A stretch of 32,969 nt of DNA from an uncultured bacterium (GTDB lineage Bacteria; Zixibacteria; MSB-5A5; CAIYYT01), in NCBI GenBank assembly GCA_903903945.1, contig CAIVAP010000253.1, positions 1 through 32,969 of the forward strand. Reading direction: 5' to 3'. The position numbers were made by a program, and so were the translations under genes. The notes below the pieces were generated by a model. It did no database searches. It worked only from the letters and a program-made list of their open reading frames with translations, and was not told where the DNA came from. Shown here piece by piece: positions 9,728 to 19,206 of the stretch; within the stretch, counting starts at the first letter, position 1; each line of letters starts with the position of its first letter.

Positions 9728-11635
9728 ATGCGGACGTTACTTAGCATTGGAGTTTCACTTTGTATGGTGCTCGTGTTCTTCGCAGGCTGTTCGGAAGACA
9801 ATATTACCAATGTCGCCGACACGGGGGGGGTGATTTTTGGCAGAGTAATACCGGCGGCGGCTGGTATCGAAGTAGCTGCATGGCAAGCCAGGCTGATAGG
9901 AAAGACCGATACAGACAGCCTGGGATACTTTACCTTAGCCGGGCTTAAGGCGGGACTTTATGAGATCAGAATAAGTCGCCCCAGCGGGATAGTCCAAGTG
10001 GTGAAGGATGTCGAGGTCCCACTTGCGGGGAGTAAATCGCTCGGCGAAATCCAGTTGAATCTCCAGTGGCCGATCACCAACTATTCACCCAGGGATGGAG
10101 CGAAAGGAATCTCTCCCACATCTCCGGTCATTTCTATCAACTCGGAAGTCGCTTTGGATCTGAATTCACTCAATACCTATGCGGTTTGGAATCCGACCCT
10201 CTCCGGCGAATGGCAACCAAACTACGGCTACAGTTCGTATGAATTCACTCCCAGCGTGCAGCTTAAGACCTCGACCAATTACCGGCTGACGCTGAATCCC
10301 GGTGTAAAGCTTGCCTCCGGTGAGGAGTGGGGTCAGACGTTGACCTTTGCATTCACGACGGATAATATGCGCGTGTTGACAGTGAATTGGAGTGCCTATG
10401 GTCCAGCAAATCATGTGGTCTACCCCGGTTACACTGGAGCGCTGTTCTCAGTCACCTTTTCAACCTACTTGGATGAGTCCAGCATTGATGCCGGTGTCAA
10501 GGTGGAGCCAGAATTCGAGTTTACGACTGATATGTACTCGGAGCCTTCGTCGACCGTAACCATTGGCTGTGGTGGCGGACTAAAGAGCGGGACTACATAT
10601 CGGATATTCCTTACCAGGCAACTGAAAGACATTTTGGGAGACAGTCTGTCGAGCACAGACACTTTGACTTTCTCAACCGAGAGATTTCGAGTGACAGATA
10701 GGAACTATCCCAACTCGAGGACGGACATTCCTCCGAGCACTAGCACTCCTCTTCTTGATTATCATTACAATCTTGCCGTGGACAAATCCTCTGCTACATC
10801 GGCGGTGACGATCGAACCTGCAGCAGCGATTAGAGTACAGATACAGGAGTATTCTAATGAGTTGACCGTATCTGCACCCAACGGGCTTCTGCCGGGAACC
10901 AGCTACACAATCACGATTTCTGCCGACTTGACTTCTATCGACGGTAGCAAGATAGGAGAGACTGACTCAGTTGTTCTGACTACTCAGGCCCTGAAAGTTA
11001 CGAGCTTCTCGCCTCGCGGTGATTCTTATCCTAGCGATGGAGACACGCTAATCGATCCAGGTTCAAACAGCTTCAATCCAAGAATCAGTTTCAACGCTGA
11101 TATTGATCCCGATTCGTTCAATATTGCCGCGTCGTTTTTCCCGGACATCGAGGGTTTCTGGTACCTCGTTACTCAATCCTATTCAACACCCTACCTGGCC
11201 TTCTTTCCCACGAGCGAGGTAGCGTTGCTCCCCGAGCAATTATATGGCCTTCGATTGAAAGGGGATGTTGGGATAGGGATGGGCATTGGGCTCGTGCGGG
11301 ATACGACGATTTATTTCCGTACGAGACCGGTCATGATAACAAACCTCTATCCTTCGCCCGGATCCCGATCTGTGAATCAGTACCAGTACGTTTCAGTCCA
11401 ATTCAATACGGAAATGGATACCGCGAGCACTCGAGCAGCATTTCAGATGACAACCTATGCGGGCATTCCGGTGACAGGATCGATTCGCTGGGATAGTGAG
11501 CTACAGATGCAGTTTGACCCGGGAAGACTCCAGACAGGAGAGACTTACCAAGTATACGTAGATACAACAGCTCGCAGTAAGTCCGGAGCGAATCTCAAGG
11601 AGCGAGGACACACATTCTTCAAAGTTGGCGATTAG
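9728..11635 (+). CDS. Secreted lipoprotein with repeated Ig-like (Big_5/SbsA-type) domains
   Basis: Start set at ATG 9728 (upstream purine-rich gcaggag): MRTLLSIGVSLCMVLVFFAGCSEDN has a lipobox. Repeats of the type YSPRDGAKGISPTSPVISINSEV...TFAFTTD. The track's 9509 start would put 73 residues ahead of the signal peptide. Confidence 0.8.
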   Translation: MRTLLSIGVSLCMVLVFFAGCSEDNITNVADTGGVIFGRVIPAAAGIEVAAWQARLIGKTDTDSLGYFTLAGLKAGLYEIRISRPSGIVQVVKDVEVPLAGSKSLGEIQLNLQWPITNYSPRDGAKGISPTSPVISINSEVALDLNSLNTYAVWNPTLSGEWQPNYGYSSYEFTPSVQLKTSTNYRLTLNPGVKLASGEEWGQTLTFAFTTDNMRVLTVNWSAYGPANHVVYPGYTGALFSVTFSTYLDESSIDAGVKVEPEFEFTTDMYSEPSSTVTIGCGGGLKSGTTYRIFLTRQLKDILGDSLSSTDTLTFSTERFRVTDRNYPNSRTDIPPSTSTPLLDYHYNLAVDKSSATSAVTIEPAAAIRVQIQEYSNELTVSAPNGLLPGTSYTITISADLTSIDGSKIGETDSVVLTTQALKVTSFSPRGDSYPSDGDTLIDPGSNSFNPRISFNADIDPDSFNIAASFFPDIEGFWYLVTQSYSTPYLAFFPTSEVALLPEQLYGLRLKGDVGIGMGIGLVRDTTIYFRTRPVMITNLYPSPGSRSVNQYQYVSVQFNTEMDTASTRAAFQMTTYAGIPVTGSIRWDSELQMQFDPGRLQTGETYQVYVDTTARSKSGANLKERGHTFFKVGD

Positions 11636-11840
11636 CAGCAGCAGTGCACTCAGCTCATACCTGTGACCCAGCATCTACAGGACCCTTACTGAGGTTGAAT
11701 GCCCTGTCGCAGTTTCGATCAACATCGTTATCCTAACCGCAAGGGTTCGAACCTGCTGAACTGTCAATTTGCTAATGTCCATGAGGTGAAGGTATAGTGT
11801 ATTGATGCTCTGCGCAAGGACGGGATATTCCACGAAGTAG

Positions 11841-11863
11841 GTCGAAAGGCTTGTCCTTTCGAC
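11841..11863. repeat. Hairpin repeat GTCGAAAGG-cttgt-CCTTTCGAC
   Basis: Perfect 9-bp inverted repeat; related hairpin at 11895-11917. Confidence 0.65.
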
Positions 11864-11894
11864 ACCTTGTCAAACGCAAACCGACTTGAAAAAT

Positions 11895-11917
11895 GTCGAA
11901 ACCGCAAGGGTTTCGAC
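11895..11917. repeat. Hairpin repeat GTCGAAACC-gcaag-GGTTTCGAC
   Basis: Perfect 9-bp inverted repeat. The core ACCGCAAGGGTT also occurs near 11739 (taaccgcaagggttcgaacc). Confidence 0.65.
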
Positions 11918-12114
11918 CCACCAAACTCACTAGAACATGCGTCCTTTCGTCGGACAGAACATGTTGCAGTGACGATCGGAAAAGAATTCCCAGACAGACA
12001 AAGACACAGTCGAGCGCACCGTTCTGTTGCTCTGTAAGTTATTGTAGAATAAGGCGTAAGAAGTGACGCGGTTTAGCTGAAGTCCGGCACGAAATTTGAT
12101 CTGTCCGAGCTCGT

Positions 12115-15100
12115 ATGAAGCTGCGCCGGATCATATTCATCTTCGTGCTTTGCAGCATCACCTGGTTCATGCGATCCTACGCCACGAACGTCAGCGACTT
12201 CAAAGTCAACGACGATTTTGGCATGACCTATCAGGGCTACAGCAATATCGCCACCGATCTCAACGGCGATTTTGTCGTTTGCTGGTACGACAAGCGCAAC
12301 GGCAATAACGATATCTACATTCAATTGTTTGACCGCAGCGGCACCCGTGAGGGGACGAATCGGCGCGTCAACGATGATACCGGCACAGACGAGCAGCTCA
12401 AGCCGTCCATGATGAAAGACCAGTCGGGCAAGTTTGTGGTCGTTTGGCAGGACTACCGCGCCAATGGCTATCCGAACAACGCCGACATCATGGGGGAACG
12501 TTTTCTGGCTGACGGTACTGTTCAGGGGGCGAACTTCAAGACTAATGACGACTACGGCACTGAGACCCAGGGCTGGCAGGATATTGACTGTGATGATTAT
12601 GGCAATTTCGTCGTGGTCTGGGAAGACAATCGCAATGGCAATTACGATATCTACGCGCAACGCTATCATAAGTCGGGGACCAAGCTTGGGGCCAATTTCC
12701 GCGTCAATGATGATGCCGGTACTGCTTACCAGCATAACCCGCGCGTGACCGTGGACGGCACGGGGAATTTCGTAGTTGTCTGGTACGACAACCGCTCCGG
12801 CAGGGATGACATTATCGGCCAGCGATTCAATGCCTCTGGTGTTGCGCAGGGAACAAATTTCATGGTCAATGACAATATCAAGAATGAAAAGCATGTAATG
12901 CCCGATGTCGCTTGCGACTACAACGGCAATTTCACGGTCGTCTGGATCGACTACCGCAACGGGAGCTACCCGACAAACCCCGACATCTATGGCAAGATGT
13001 ACTGGGCGGACGGAAGCAATCGGAGCGGCAATTTCAAAATCAACGCCGACGGCAGTCAGGCGTCCCAGTTGGAACCGGTTGTCGGGATGGACTACTTCGG
13101 CAACTACATTGTCGCCTGGCGGGATGATCGCGAAGGCAACAATGACATCTATGCACAATACTATGACAATACGGGTCGTCTCGTTGGTGGCAATTATCGC
13201 GTCAATACTGATGTTGGTCTGTCGACGCAATCGTTTCCAAATGTCACGATGGACGGAATCAATATCTATTACACATGGACGGACGATCGCAATGGCAGCT
13301 TTGATGTCTATGCGAGGATCAGCGAATATGGTTCGCCAGCGATGGTGATTACTCCGATGAGCTTCCAGTTCACAGCGGAATTGGGAGCGGGCAATCCAGC
13401 GACACAGAACTTGCTTATCAGTAATCTCGGCTATGGCATACTCAACTGGCGGGCGACGTCTAATCAGAGTTGGCTACAAGTCACGCCCGCGACCGGTACG
13501 GCGCCGTCAACGGCAGTCGTGTCGGTGAATACAACAGGTTTGGTGTACGGTAGTTACAACGGACGAATCACCATCGCAGATGTTTCCGGAAAGGATTCAT
13601 TGCGGACGGCGGTCGTGGCGTTGGATATTACCGCGCCGGTCATGCAGATCATTCCGCAGACAATCAGTATCGAGGCGCACCTGGGAGTGCCGCCGCCAGA
13701 CGACAAGTTTGTACAGATTAACAACACGGGGTCAGGCACGCTCAATTGGACGTTGTCCGGTATGCCGTCGTGGCTGCGCTTTTCGATGACGTCCGGAACC
13801 GCGCCATCAGCAACCGACATAATCATTCTCACCGACTCGATACCCGCGCTGGGGCAATACACGGCGAATGTCGCAGTCACTTCAACGCAGGCGGTCAACT
13901 CGCCGGAAACTCTGACCGTGCAGTTGAGCTATCTTGCCGATGTGCCGATCATCGCGACTGACCCTGATACAGTTCATCTGACATTCGCCGTCAATGCGAC
14001 GACGATTACTCCTCAGGAGCTTGTCATTTACAACATCGGGGCTGGCACTCTCAACTGGACAATCAGTGCGGATGCAACTTGGGTTTCGCTGAGCAGTGAG
14101 ATGGGAGTGGGTGATGCGGTAGTCAATGTCGGCGCACAGCCGTCGATGTTGACAGTTGGCGATCATTATGGCCAGCTCACAATTACCGATCCGAATGCCT
14201 ACAACTCGCCGCACTATGCGGTCGTACATGCGCAGGTCACCGATACACCGCCGATAATACAGGTGGCTCCGGATAGCATGAGTTTCCTCTGCTATGACAC
14301 CGGTCCACAGGACAGCGCGCGGACGGTCTCCATCACGAACGGAGGGGGTGGTAACATGTCGTGGAGTGTGACCGAGAACGCAGTTTGGCTGTCATTCAAT
14401 CCATTATCGGGGAGTGGCGCCGGTCAGACGTCTGCAACAGTGAGTACCGGTGGATTGCCGAATGGGAACTATACGACCTGGGCGTACTTCAGCGCGCCGG
14501 GAAGCACTAATCTAAGAGATTCGATTTTCGTGCGTCTACAAATAGCGGCTTGGTTGCCGAAAATCTGCGGATTGCCGCCATCGCTGCAATTATTAGCGCG
14601 CGAGAATCTGGCATTTGCCGACACACAGGCAGTGACTGTAAACACGTGCGCGGCGCCGGGGATGTTTTGGTCAATTGCGGCTTCGCCCGCATGGCTGAGC
14701 GCATCACCAGCAACCGGCACAGAATCGCAAAGCAGCAATATCATTATGAATACTGCCGGCATGGTTGCCGGATCGTACAGTGGCCAACTCATTGTGTCAG
14801 CGCCGCAAACATCAAATTCGCCCGTCACTGTACCTGTAACTTTACAGGTACTTCCCCGCGACACCGTTGCACTGTCGTCGACTCGCGTCGTTGCCGGACA
14901 GCCGTTTACACTCGATCTGCGTCTGCACAATTTGCTACCGGTTGATAGCGCCTATCTGCAAGTCCAATTCGATAACAGCTACTTTGTGTTTGATTCAATC
15001 ACCGCCGCTTCGCGTCTCGCCGGTTTGATGACGTTCCAGGTTGTCAGTCAACAGGCGCTCGCGCTTACACAAACGACAATCGCTACAGTGAAAGTCTCTT

Positions 15101-15582
15101 CGCAAATCCCACGCGGTGATGGCAATATCGCGATTCTGAATTTGCATGCGGTGGCATCGGCCGGTGACGGAACTCACCCGGTCAGTTGCTCTACACAGCT
15201 TCGCGATTCTTTGGGATTGCTCATGACGCTGCCGGTGGCGATCGGTCAGGTGACAATCGCGGGACAGACTCCGGTCGAGCCGGAACCGGTAGGGGAGCTT
15301 CCCCGCGAATTCCATTTGTATCAGAACTTCCCGAATCCTTTCAATAGCAGCACAATCATCTACTACTCGCTTGAGCATGGCACAGATGTGAGACTCGAAG
15401 TGCTGAATATCATCGGCCAATCGGTCAGGACACTGTTCTCGGGTTATCAATCGGTCGGCGGCTATAGTGTTGCGTGGGATGGACGTGATGACTACGCGCA
15501 GAGCGTCGGTTCAGGAATATACTTCGTGCGACTGGCTACGGACACGCGCGCGGACTATGTTAGGGCCGTGCTGCTGAAGTAG
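12115..15582 (+). CDS. Secreted multidomain protein: seven propeller-like repeats, about five BACON-like domains, a cohesin-like domain and a C-terminal sorting-type (T9SS type A-like) domain
   Basis: N-terminal signal-like segment. Seven ~55-aa repeats of the type VNDDxGT..Q..P.V..D..GNFVVVWxDxRNGxxDIYxQR. Five ~95-aa repeats of the type GxGTLNWTxSxxxxWLxxxPxxGTxPS. DTVALSSTRVVAGQPFTLDLRLHN... resembles a cohesin. YQNFPNPFNSSTIIYYSLE...VLNIIGQSVRTL...GIYFVRL is typical of C-terminal sorting/FlgD-like domains. Confidence 0.85.
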   Translation: MKLRRIIFIFVLCSITWFMRSYATNVSDFKVNDDFGMTYQGYSNIATDLNGDFVVCWYDKRNGNNDIYIQLFDRSGTREGTNRRVNDDTGTDEQLKPSMMKDQSGKFVVVWQDYRANGYPNNADIMGERFLADGTVQGANFKTNDDYGTETQGWQDIDCDDYGNFVVVWEDNRNGNYDIYAQRYHKSGTKLGANFRVNDDAGTAYQHNPRVTVDGTGNFVVVWYDNRSGRDDIIGQRFNASGVAQGTNFMVNDNIKNEKHVMPDVACDYNGNFTVVWIDYRNGSYPTNPDIYGKMYWADGSNRSGNFKINADGSQASQLEPVVGMDYFGNYIVAWRDDREGNNDIYAQYYDNTGRLVGGNYRVNTDVGLSTQSFPNVTMDGINIYYTWTDDRNGSFDVYARISEYGSPAMVITPMSFQFTAELGAGNPATQNLLISNLGYGILNWRATSNQSWLQVTPATGTAPSTAVVSVNTTGLVYGSYNGRITIADVSGKDSLRTAVVALDITAPVMQIIPQTISIEAHLGVPPPDDKFVQINNTGSGTLNWTLSGMPSWLRFSMTSGTAPSATDIIILTDSIPALGQYTANVAVTSTQAVNSPETLTVQLSYLADVPIIATDPDTVHLTFAVNATTITPQELVIYNIGAGTLNWTISADATWVSLSSEMGVGDAVVNVGAQPSMLTVGDHYGQLTITDPNAYNSPHYAVVHAQVTDTPPIIQVAPDSMSFLCYDTGPQDSARTVSITNGGGGNMSWSVTENAVWLSFNPLSGSGAGQTSATVSTGGLPNGNYTTWAYFSAPGSTNLRDSIFVRLQIAAWLPKICGLPPSLQLLARENLAFADTQAVTVNTCAAPGMFWSIAASPAWLSASPATGTESQSSNIIMNTAGMVAGSYSGQLIVSAPQTSNSPVTVPVTLQVLPRDTVALSSTRVVAGQPFTLDLRLHNLLPVDSAYLQVQFDNSYFVFDSITAASRLAGLMTFQVVSQQALALTQTTIATVKVSSQIPRGDGNIAILNLHAVASAGDGTHPVSCSTQLRDSLGLLMTLPVAIGQVTIAGQTPVEPEPVGELPREFHLYQNFPNPFNSSTIIYYSLEHGTDVRLEVLNIIGQSVRTLFSGYQSVGGYSVAWDGRDDYAQSVGSGIYFVRLATDTRADYVRAVLLK

Positions 15583-15695
15583 AAACATCAACTCCAAGAA
15601 ACACTTTGACCTCTAACTCCTCTCGCGCAAGGCTGTTGATACAGCCTTGCCAACACTGCGGCGCTGAGTGTCGCAGTTGTGTCAGAGAATGTGGG

Positions 15696-15769
15696 TCGCG
15701 ACTAAAGTCGCTCCTACAAGCTACACTGGCAGCCGCGTGACGTAGCTGTAGGAGCAGCTTTAGCCGCGA
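15696..15769. repeat. REP-like inverted pair (GTAGGAGC...TTTAGCCGCGA family)
   Basis: tcgcgactaaagtcgctcctacaagct (15696-15722) is inverted against agctgtaggagcagctttagccgcga (15744-15769). Confidence 0.75.
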
Positions 15770-15839
15770 TATCCTTGGCGACAACATTTTTTCAACAATC
15801 CCGCAACGAGAGGGGCATTCAACCCAGCAATTCATCGTT

Positions 15840-15867
15840 TTGCATCCAGCCGACGCCAGCGTATATT
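15840..15867 (+). promoter_or_regulatory. Putative promoter for the dockerin gene, close to the start codon
   Basis: TTGCAT (15840-15845), N16, TATATT (15862-15867); ATG at 15875. Confidence 0.4.
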
Positions 15868-15874
15868 GATTTGC

Positions 15875-18115
15875 ATGAAGCGCGCATTCGAATCAATTGC
15901 CGTCGCCGTTCTGATAACCGCGATGTTAAGTGTCAGAGCGTTTGCCGACGGGGAAGTCACCACGCTGGATGACGGCAATCTCTATCTGTTTGTGTCGAAC
16001 AACGGCACGTTTGCATTTGATTCGTCGGCATCGCGTGGTGAATATGCGGGGTTGTACTATCCCAAGAACACGTACAGGTGGGTGATGTCGGGAGGGGGAA
16101 TCTGGCTGGCAGGGAAGAAGGGAGACCAATGGCGGGTGACGATTTCCGGCGCCGAGAGCGAGTTTGTTCCGGGTCCGGCGTACCGTCGCACACCCGCTGC
16201 TTCACCGTTCCCGATATACAAAATCACTCGCGGAGAGAATTACGCCCTTAACGATGACTATCGCAACTGGCCTTCTGCTCTCGGCGCTCCTGTCGATGCC
16301 TTCGGGCAGCCCCTTATAATGGGTTCACAGTGTCTTTATACATTGTTCAACGATACCGACACTGCGGCGCACAGCTCTGACATCGCCGGCACTCTTCCTC
16401 TCGGAGTCGAAGTGAAGCTGTATGCTTACACTTATGACAACACCTACCAAACCTATGATACGATGATGACGCAGGTCGTCTTCTTGGAGTATACTGTCAC
16501 CAACCGTTCCAGTGACATGATCGATTCCTTTATCGTAACAATCTATGGCGATCCGGACATTGGTTACAGCGACGATGATCGTGTCGGCAGTGATGTCGAG
16601 ACAGGAATGGCTTACTGTTACAGCGAGGGGAGCCATGACCAATACTATGGCGGCAAAACTCCCGCCGTAGGAATTTGTCTTTTGAATGACCGCGCCAGTT
16701 CGATCAACTTCTATTACTTCTATAGACGCAACGATCCGCCGTCAGCCAGACTAGACAGCCTTTACAAAACCATCAATCTGGTCAGAGGGTTGCAACTTAT
16801 GGGAGAGCCGTACCTTGACTCGTCAACCATGGCGCCGACGAAATTCCCCTTCAGCGGCAATCCAGTCGACAGCACCGGATGGATCAATACGCTGTCCAAG
16901 GATTACCGCTTCGTGATAAACGCGTCGCCGACATCGTTGCCGGCGGGTGATAGCATCAAGATTGTCGCGGCGTTGATTGTGGCTCGCGGGGAAACGAACA
17001 AAGAAAGCATAAGCAGACTGCTCGCAACCACTCGTAGCGTGCGCGAACTCTATCGACAGAATGTCGCGGCGCCGCAATTGCAGGCGTCAAGTGCTGACGC
17101 CGTGACAATCAGGGGAGCCAATATCAGGGGACGAGATTGGGGCGGGCGGTTTTTGACAGGTGGCCTGGATTTCGCTTCACGCTATTTCGGAGATACGACA
17201 GCACCGGACACGTTGGTTGTGGTGCGGATGGACATCTCCAGTTCACCTGTGCAGAAGGCGTATCGTTATGTTCCCGAAGGTACCTTCTTCAAATTCGCCG
17301 GTTTTGCCAGAGAGTGTGTTGAAGTTGTCGAAACCGATTCCGGCGAGCGGCTGGAGTACTGCTACATCGATGCCGATCAGGATGGCACAATCAGTAACGC
17401 GGATGGCAAACTCGATCCCATCATCGTTTTCACGACGCCATACAGCGATACGCCAAGGCCGTATCGCATTGACTCGAATCTTGGTGCGCCATCGCCGGAG
17501 AAATTACTCGCAATGGAACTTGACGCGAGTCTCGCCGATCTCTCCGGAGGTCGGCTGGTTGTTGACACGAAGGCGATGAGCTTGCCGTTTGCCTCACGAC
17601 AATTGGATGGATCAGATACGCTGTTCGTCTCTGAACCGGCGGGTGGCGCCTATTCCGAGCGGACGTTGATGTTCACCAACGATACGCGGTTTCTGCAGGA
17701 GATTGACCTTGTGTCTTCCGATCCGGCGCATCTGCGAATCATGCCGGCACAATGTGAACTTGGCACAGGTGAAAGCACGTTTGTCTTCCTGCACTGTTAC
17801 CCGCCCGAATCCTACGATTTTTCGGGAATGCTCAACATCTTCGCACGCCGCCTCCGTAGTGACCACCTAAACATACCGGTTACTATTGCACTTCGTCCCG
17901 GCGTTTTCGGAGATGCGAACGAAGATGGCGTTCTGACATTGAATGATCTAATCGAGATGATCAGGATTCTATATCGCGGTGCGCCACCGTTGGCGCCACG
18001 ACGTCTGATTGACTCCAACTGTGACGGCGTCTTCAATCTCGTGGACCTGGTGATCTTTCTCAATGTGTTGTATCAGCAAGCTGATGCGACGTGTTCGTTG
18101 TCGAAACAGCACTAA
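15875..18115 (+). CDS. Secreted protein with C-terminal type I dockerin
   Basis: Start at ATG 15875 (MKRAFESIAVAVLITAMLSVRAFA signal peptide). C-terminus has duplicated F-hand loops DANEDGVLTLND and DSNCDGVFNLVD (DxNxDGxxxxxD). Confidence 0.82.
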   Translation: MKRAFESIAVAVLITAMLSVRAFADGEVTTLDDGNLYLFVSNNGTFAFDSSASRGEYAGLYYPKNTYRWVMSGGGIWLAGKKGDQWRVTISGAESEFVPGPAYRRTPAASPFPIYKITRGENYALNDDYRNWPSALGAPVDAFGQPLIMGSQCLYTLFNDTDTAAHSSDIAGTLPLGVEVKLYAYTYDNTYQTYDTMMTQVVFLEYTVTNRSSDMIDSFIVTIYGDPDIGYSDDDRVGSDVETGMAYCYSEGSHDQYYGGKTPAVGICLLNDRASSINFYYFYRRNDPPSARLDSLYKTINLVRGLQLMGEPYLDSSTMAPTKFPFSGNPVDSTGWINTLSKDYRFVINASPTSLPAGDSIKIVAALIVARGETNKESISRLLATTRSVRELYRQNVAAPQLQASSADAVTIRGANIRGRDWGGRFLTGGLDFASRYFGDTTAPDTLVVVRMDISSSPVQKAYRYVPEGTFFKFAGFARECVEVVETDSGERLEYCYIDADQDGTISNADGKLDPIIVFTTPYSDTPRPYRIDSNLGAPSPEKLLAMELDASLADLSGGRLVVDTKAMSLPFASRQLDGSDTLFVSEPAGGAYSERTLMFTNDTRFLQEIDLVSSDPAHLRIMPAQCELGTGESTFVFLHCYPPESYDFSGMLNIFARRLRSDHLNIPVTIALRPGVFGDANEDGVLTLNDLIEMIRILYRGAPPLAPRRLIDSNCDGVFNLVDLVIFLNVLYQQADATCSLSKQH

Positions 18116-18124
18116 GTATCACTG

Positions 18125-18901
18125 ATGATCCAAAGAACGCATCTCATCCTATTACTGCTTCTGTTCAGCTCACAGACTCTACCGGGGGCGGAATTGCAGT
18201 TTGACACATTGCGCGCTCAACCGCAGCCGCATCTCTATCGCAACCTGGTTGTCGGCAACATCGTTTTCGGAACCGGCGCCTACCTCTATTTCGCCGAGAC
18301 CTGGGGTGCGCCCGACGGGAGATTTCATATCAAAAACGAGTTGCATGATAATGTCGCTTTCACGGACGAGATCAGTCATTTCTATGCCGGATGCAAAATG
18401 ACAGATGGTTTTGCGTGGCTTTTTCGCGTGCTGAAGGTACAGCCGGAGAAGGTGAACCGCTTAGCCGCTTTGCAGACGGTTCTTATACTCACTCTTATTG
18501 AGTTTCCAATGGACGCTTACAATCCGAGCCAAGGGATGGGACTGACTGATCTGGTCGCCGACTACGCCGGAGTTGGCTGGGGACTACTCAAGAAAGAATA
18601 TCCCAACAATTTCGATATGAAGTTCTGTGTCAAGCGGCGGCCTTGGAAATTCAAACACAAGCTTCTCGCCAGTGATAATGCCGAGTTCGACAATTTTATC
18701 TGGTGGGGTGTTTGGAAACCGAAATATGTTTGGACTGGCATCGGTTACAGCACCAACCACGATCACCCGAATGTTGAACCGGAAGTCTATCTCGGCGTGG
18801 GAACGACTCTCTATGATCTGCTGCACTTCGTCTCACCCAAGGTCGCTGCTGAGATCAGGTCGCTCGATACCTATTTTATCAGTTTTCGATTTCGCCTATA
18901 G
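18125..18901 (+). CDS. DUF2279-like (YfiM-type) periplasmic/outer-membrane-associated protein
   Basis: Signal peptide then HDNVAFTDEISHFYAGCKMTDGFAWLFRV...MDAYNPSQGMGLTDLVADYAGVGWG, consistent with DUF2279. Family call from memory. Confidence 0.6.
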   Translation: MIQRTHLILLLLLFSSQTLPGAELQFDTLRAQPQPHLYRNLVVGNIVFGTGAYLYFAETWGAPDGRFHIKNELHDNVAFTDEISHFYAGCKMTDGFAWLFRVLKVQPEKVNRLAALQTVLILTLIEFPMDAYNPSQGMGLTDLVADYAGVGWGLLKKEYPNNFDMKFCVKRRPWKFKHKLLASDNAEFDNFIWWGVWKPKYVWTGIGYSTNHDHPNVEPEVYLGVGTTLYDLLHFVSPKVAAEIRSLDTYFISFRFRL

Positions 18902-18972
18902 AATCCCCGTACCGACATCCTCGGAATCTAAATGTGATTGACAGAATTCTTCAACTGTCTAACATCTATTTA

Positions 18973-19166
18973 GGACTGTTGAAAAACCTCGAAGTTGTCA
19001 TTGCGAGGAGTCATGGTGACTGGAGGTGTGGGGAGGCAATGACGACGAAGCAAACTGCGCGCCCGCATCTGGAGAGTGTAAATCGAGATTGCTTCGTCGT
19101 GCTCCCACCACACATCAACACCAGTCACTCCTCGCAATGACACGGTTTGGGCTTTTTTACCAGTCC
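18973..19166. mobile_element. ~194-bp MITE-like element with long imperfect terminal inverted repeats
   Basis: ggactgttgaaaaacctcgaagttgtcattgcgaggagtcatggtgactgg...gacgaagcaa matches the reverse complement of the right end, ggactggtaaaaaagcccaaaccgtgtcattgcgaggagtgactgg...gacgaagcaatct. No transposase ORF. Confidence 0.75.
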
Positions 19167-19206
19167 AATTTGAACGGTGGAGAACCGGTTCAGATGGAGT
19201 AACACG

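Noticed and set aside
11735-11756. tRNA T-arm-like GGTTCGAACC
   Set aside because: No acceptor stem, D-arm or anticodon arm in range; better explained by the GTCGAAA hairpin repeat family.
12073-13230. 385-aa ORF on the - strand
   Set aside because: Entirely antisense to the propeller repeats of the 1155-aa protein. Its composition (I/V/A/D repeats) mirrors the sense repeat, so it is a shadow ORF.
15583-15865. Small ORFs between the two large secreted proteins
   Set aside because: Region is dominated by inverted repeats (aaggctg...cagcctt and the REP-like pair); ORFs have no supporting RBS or motifs.
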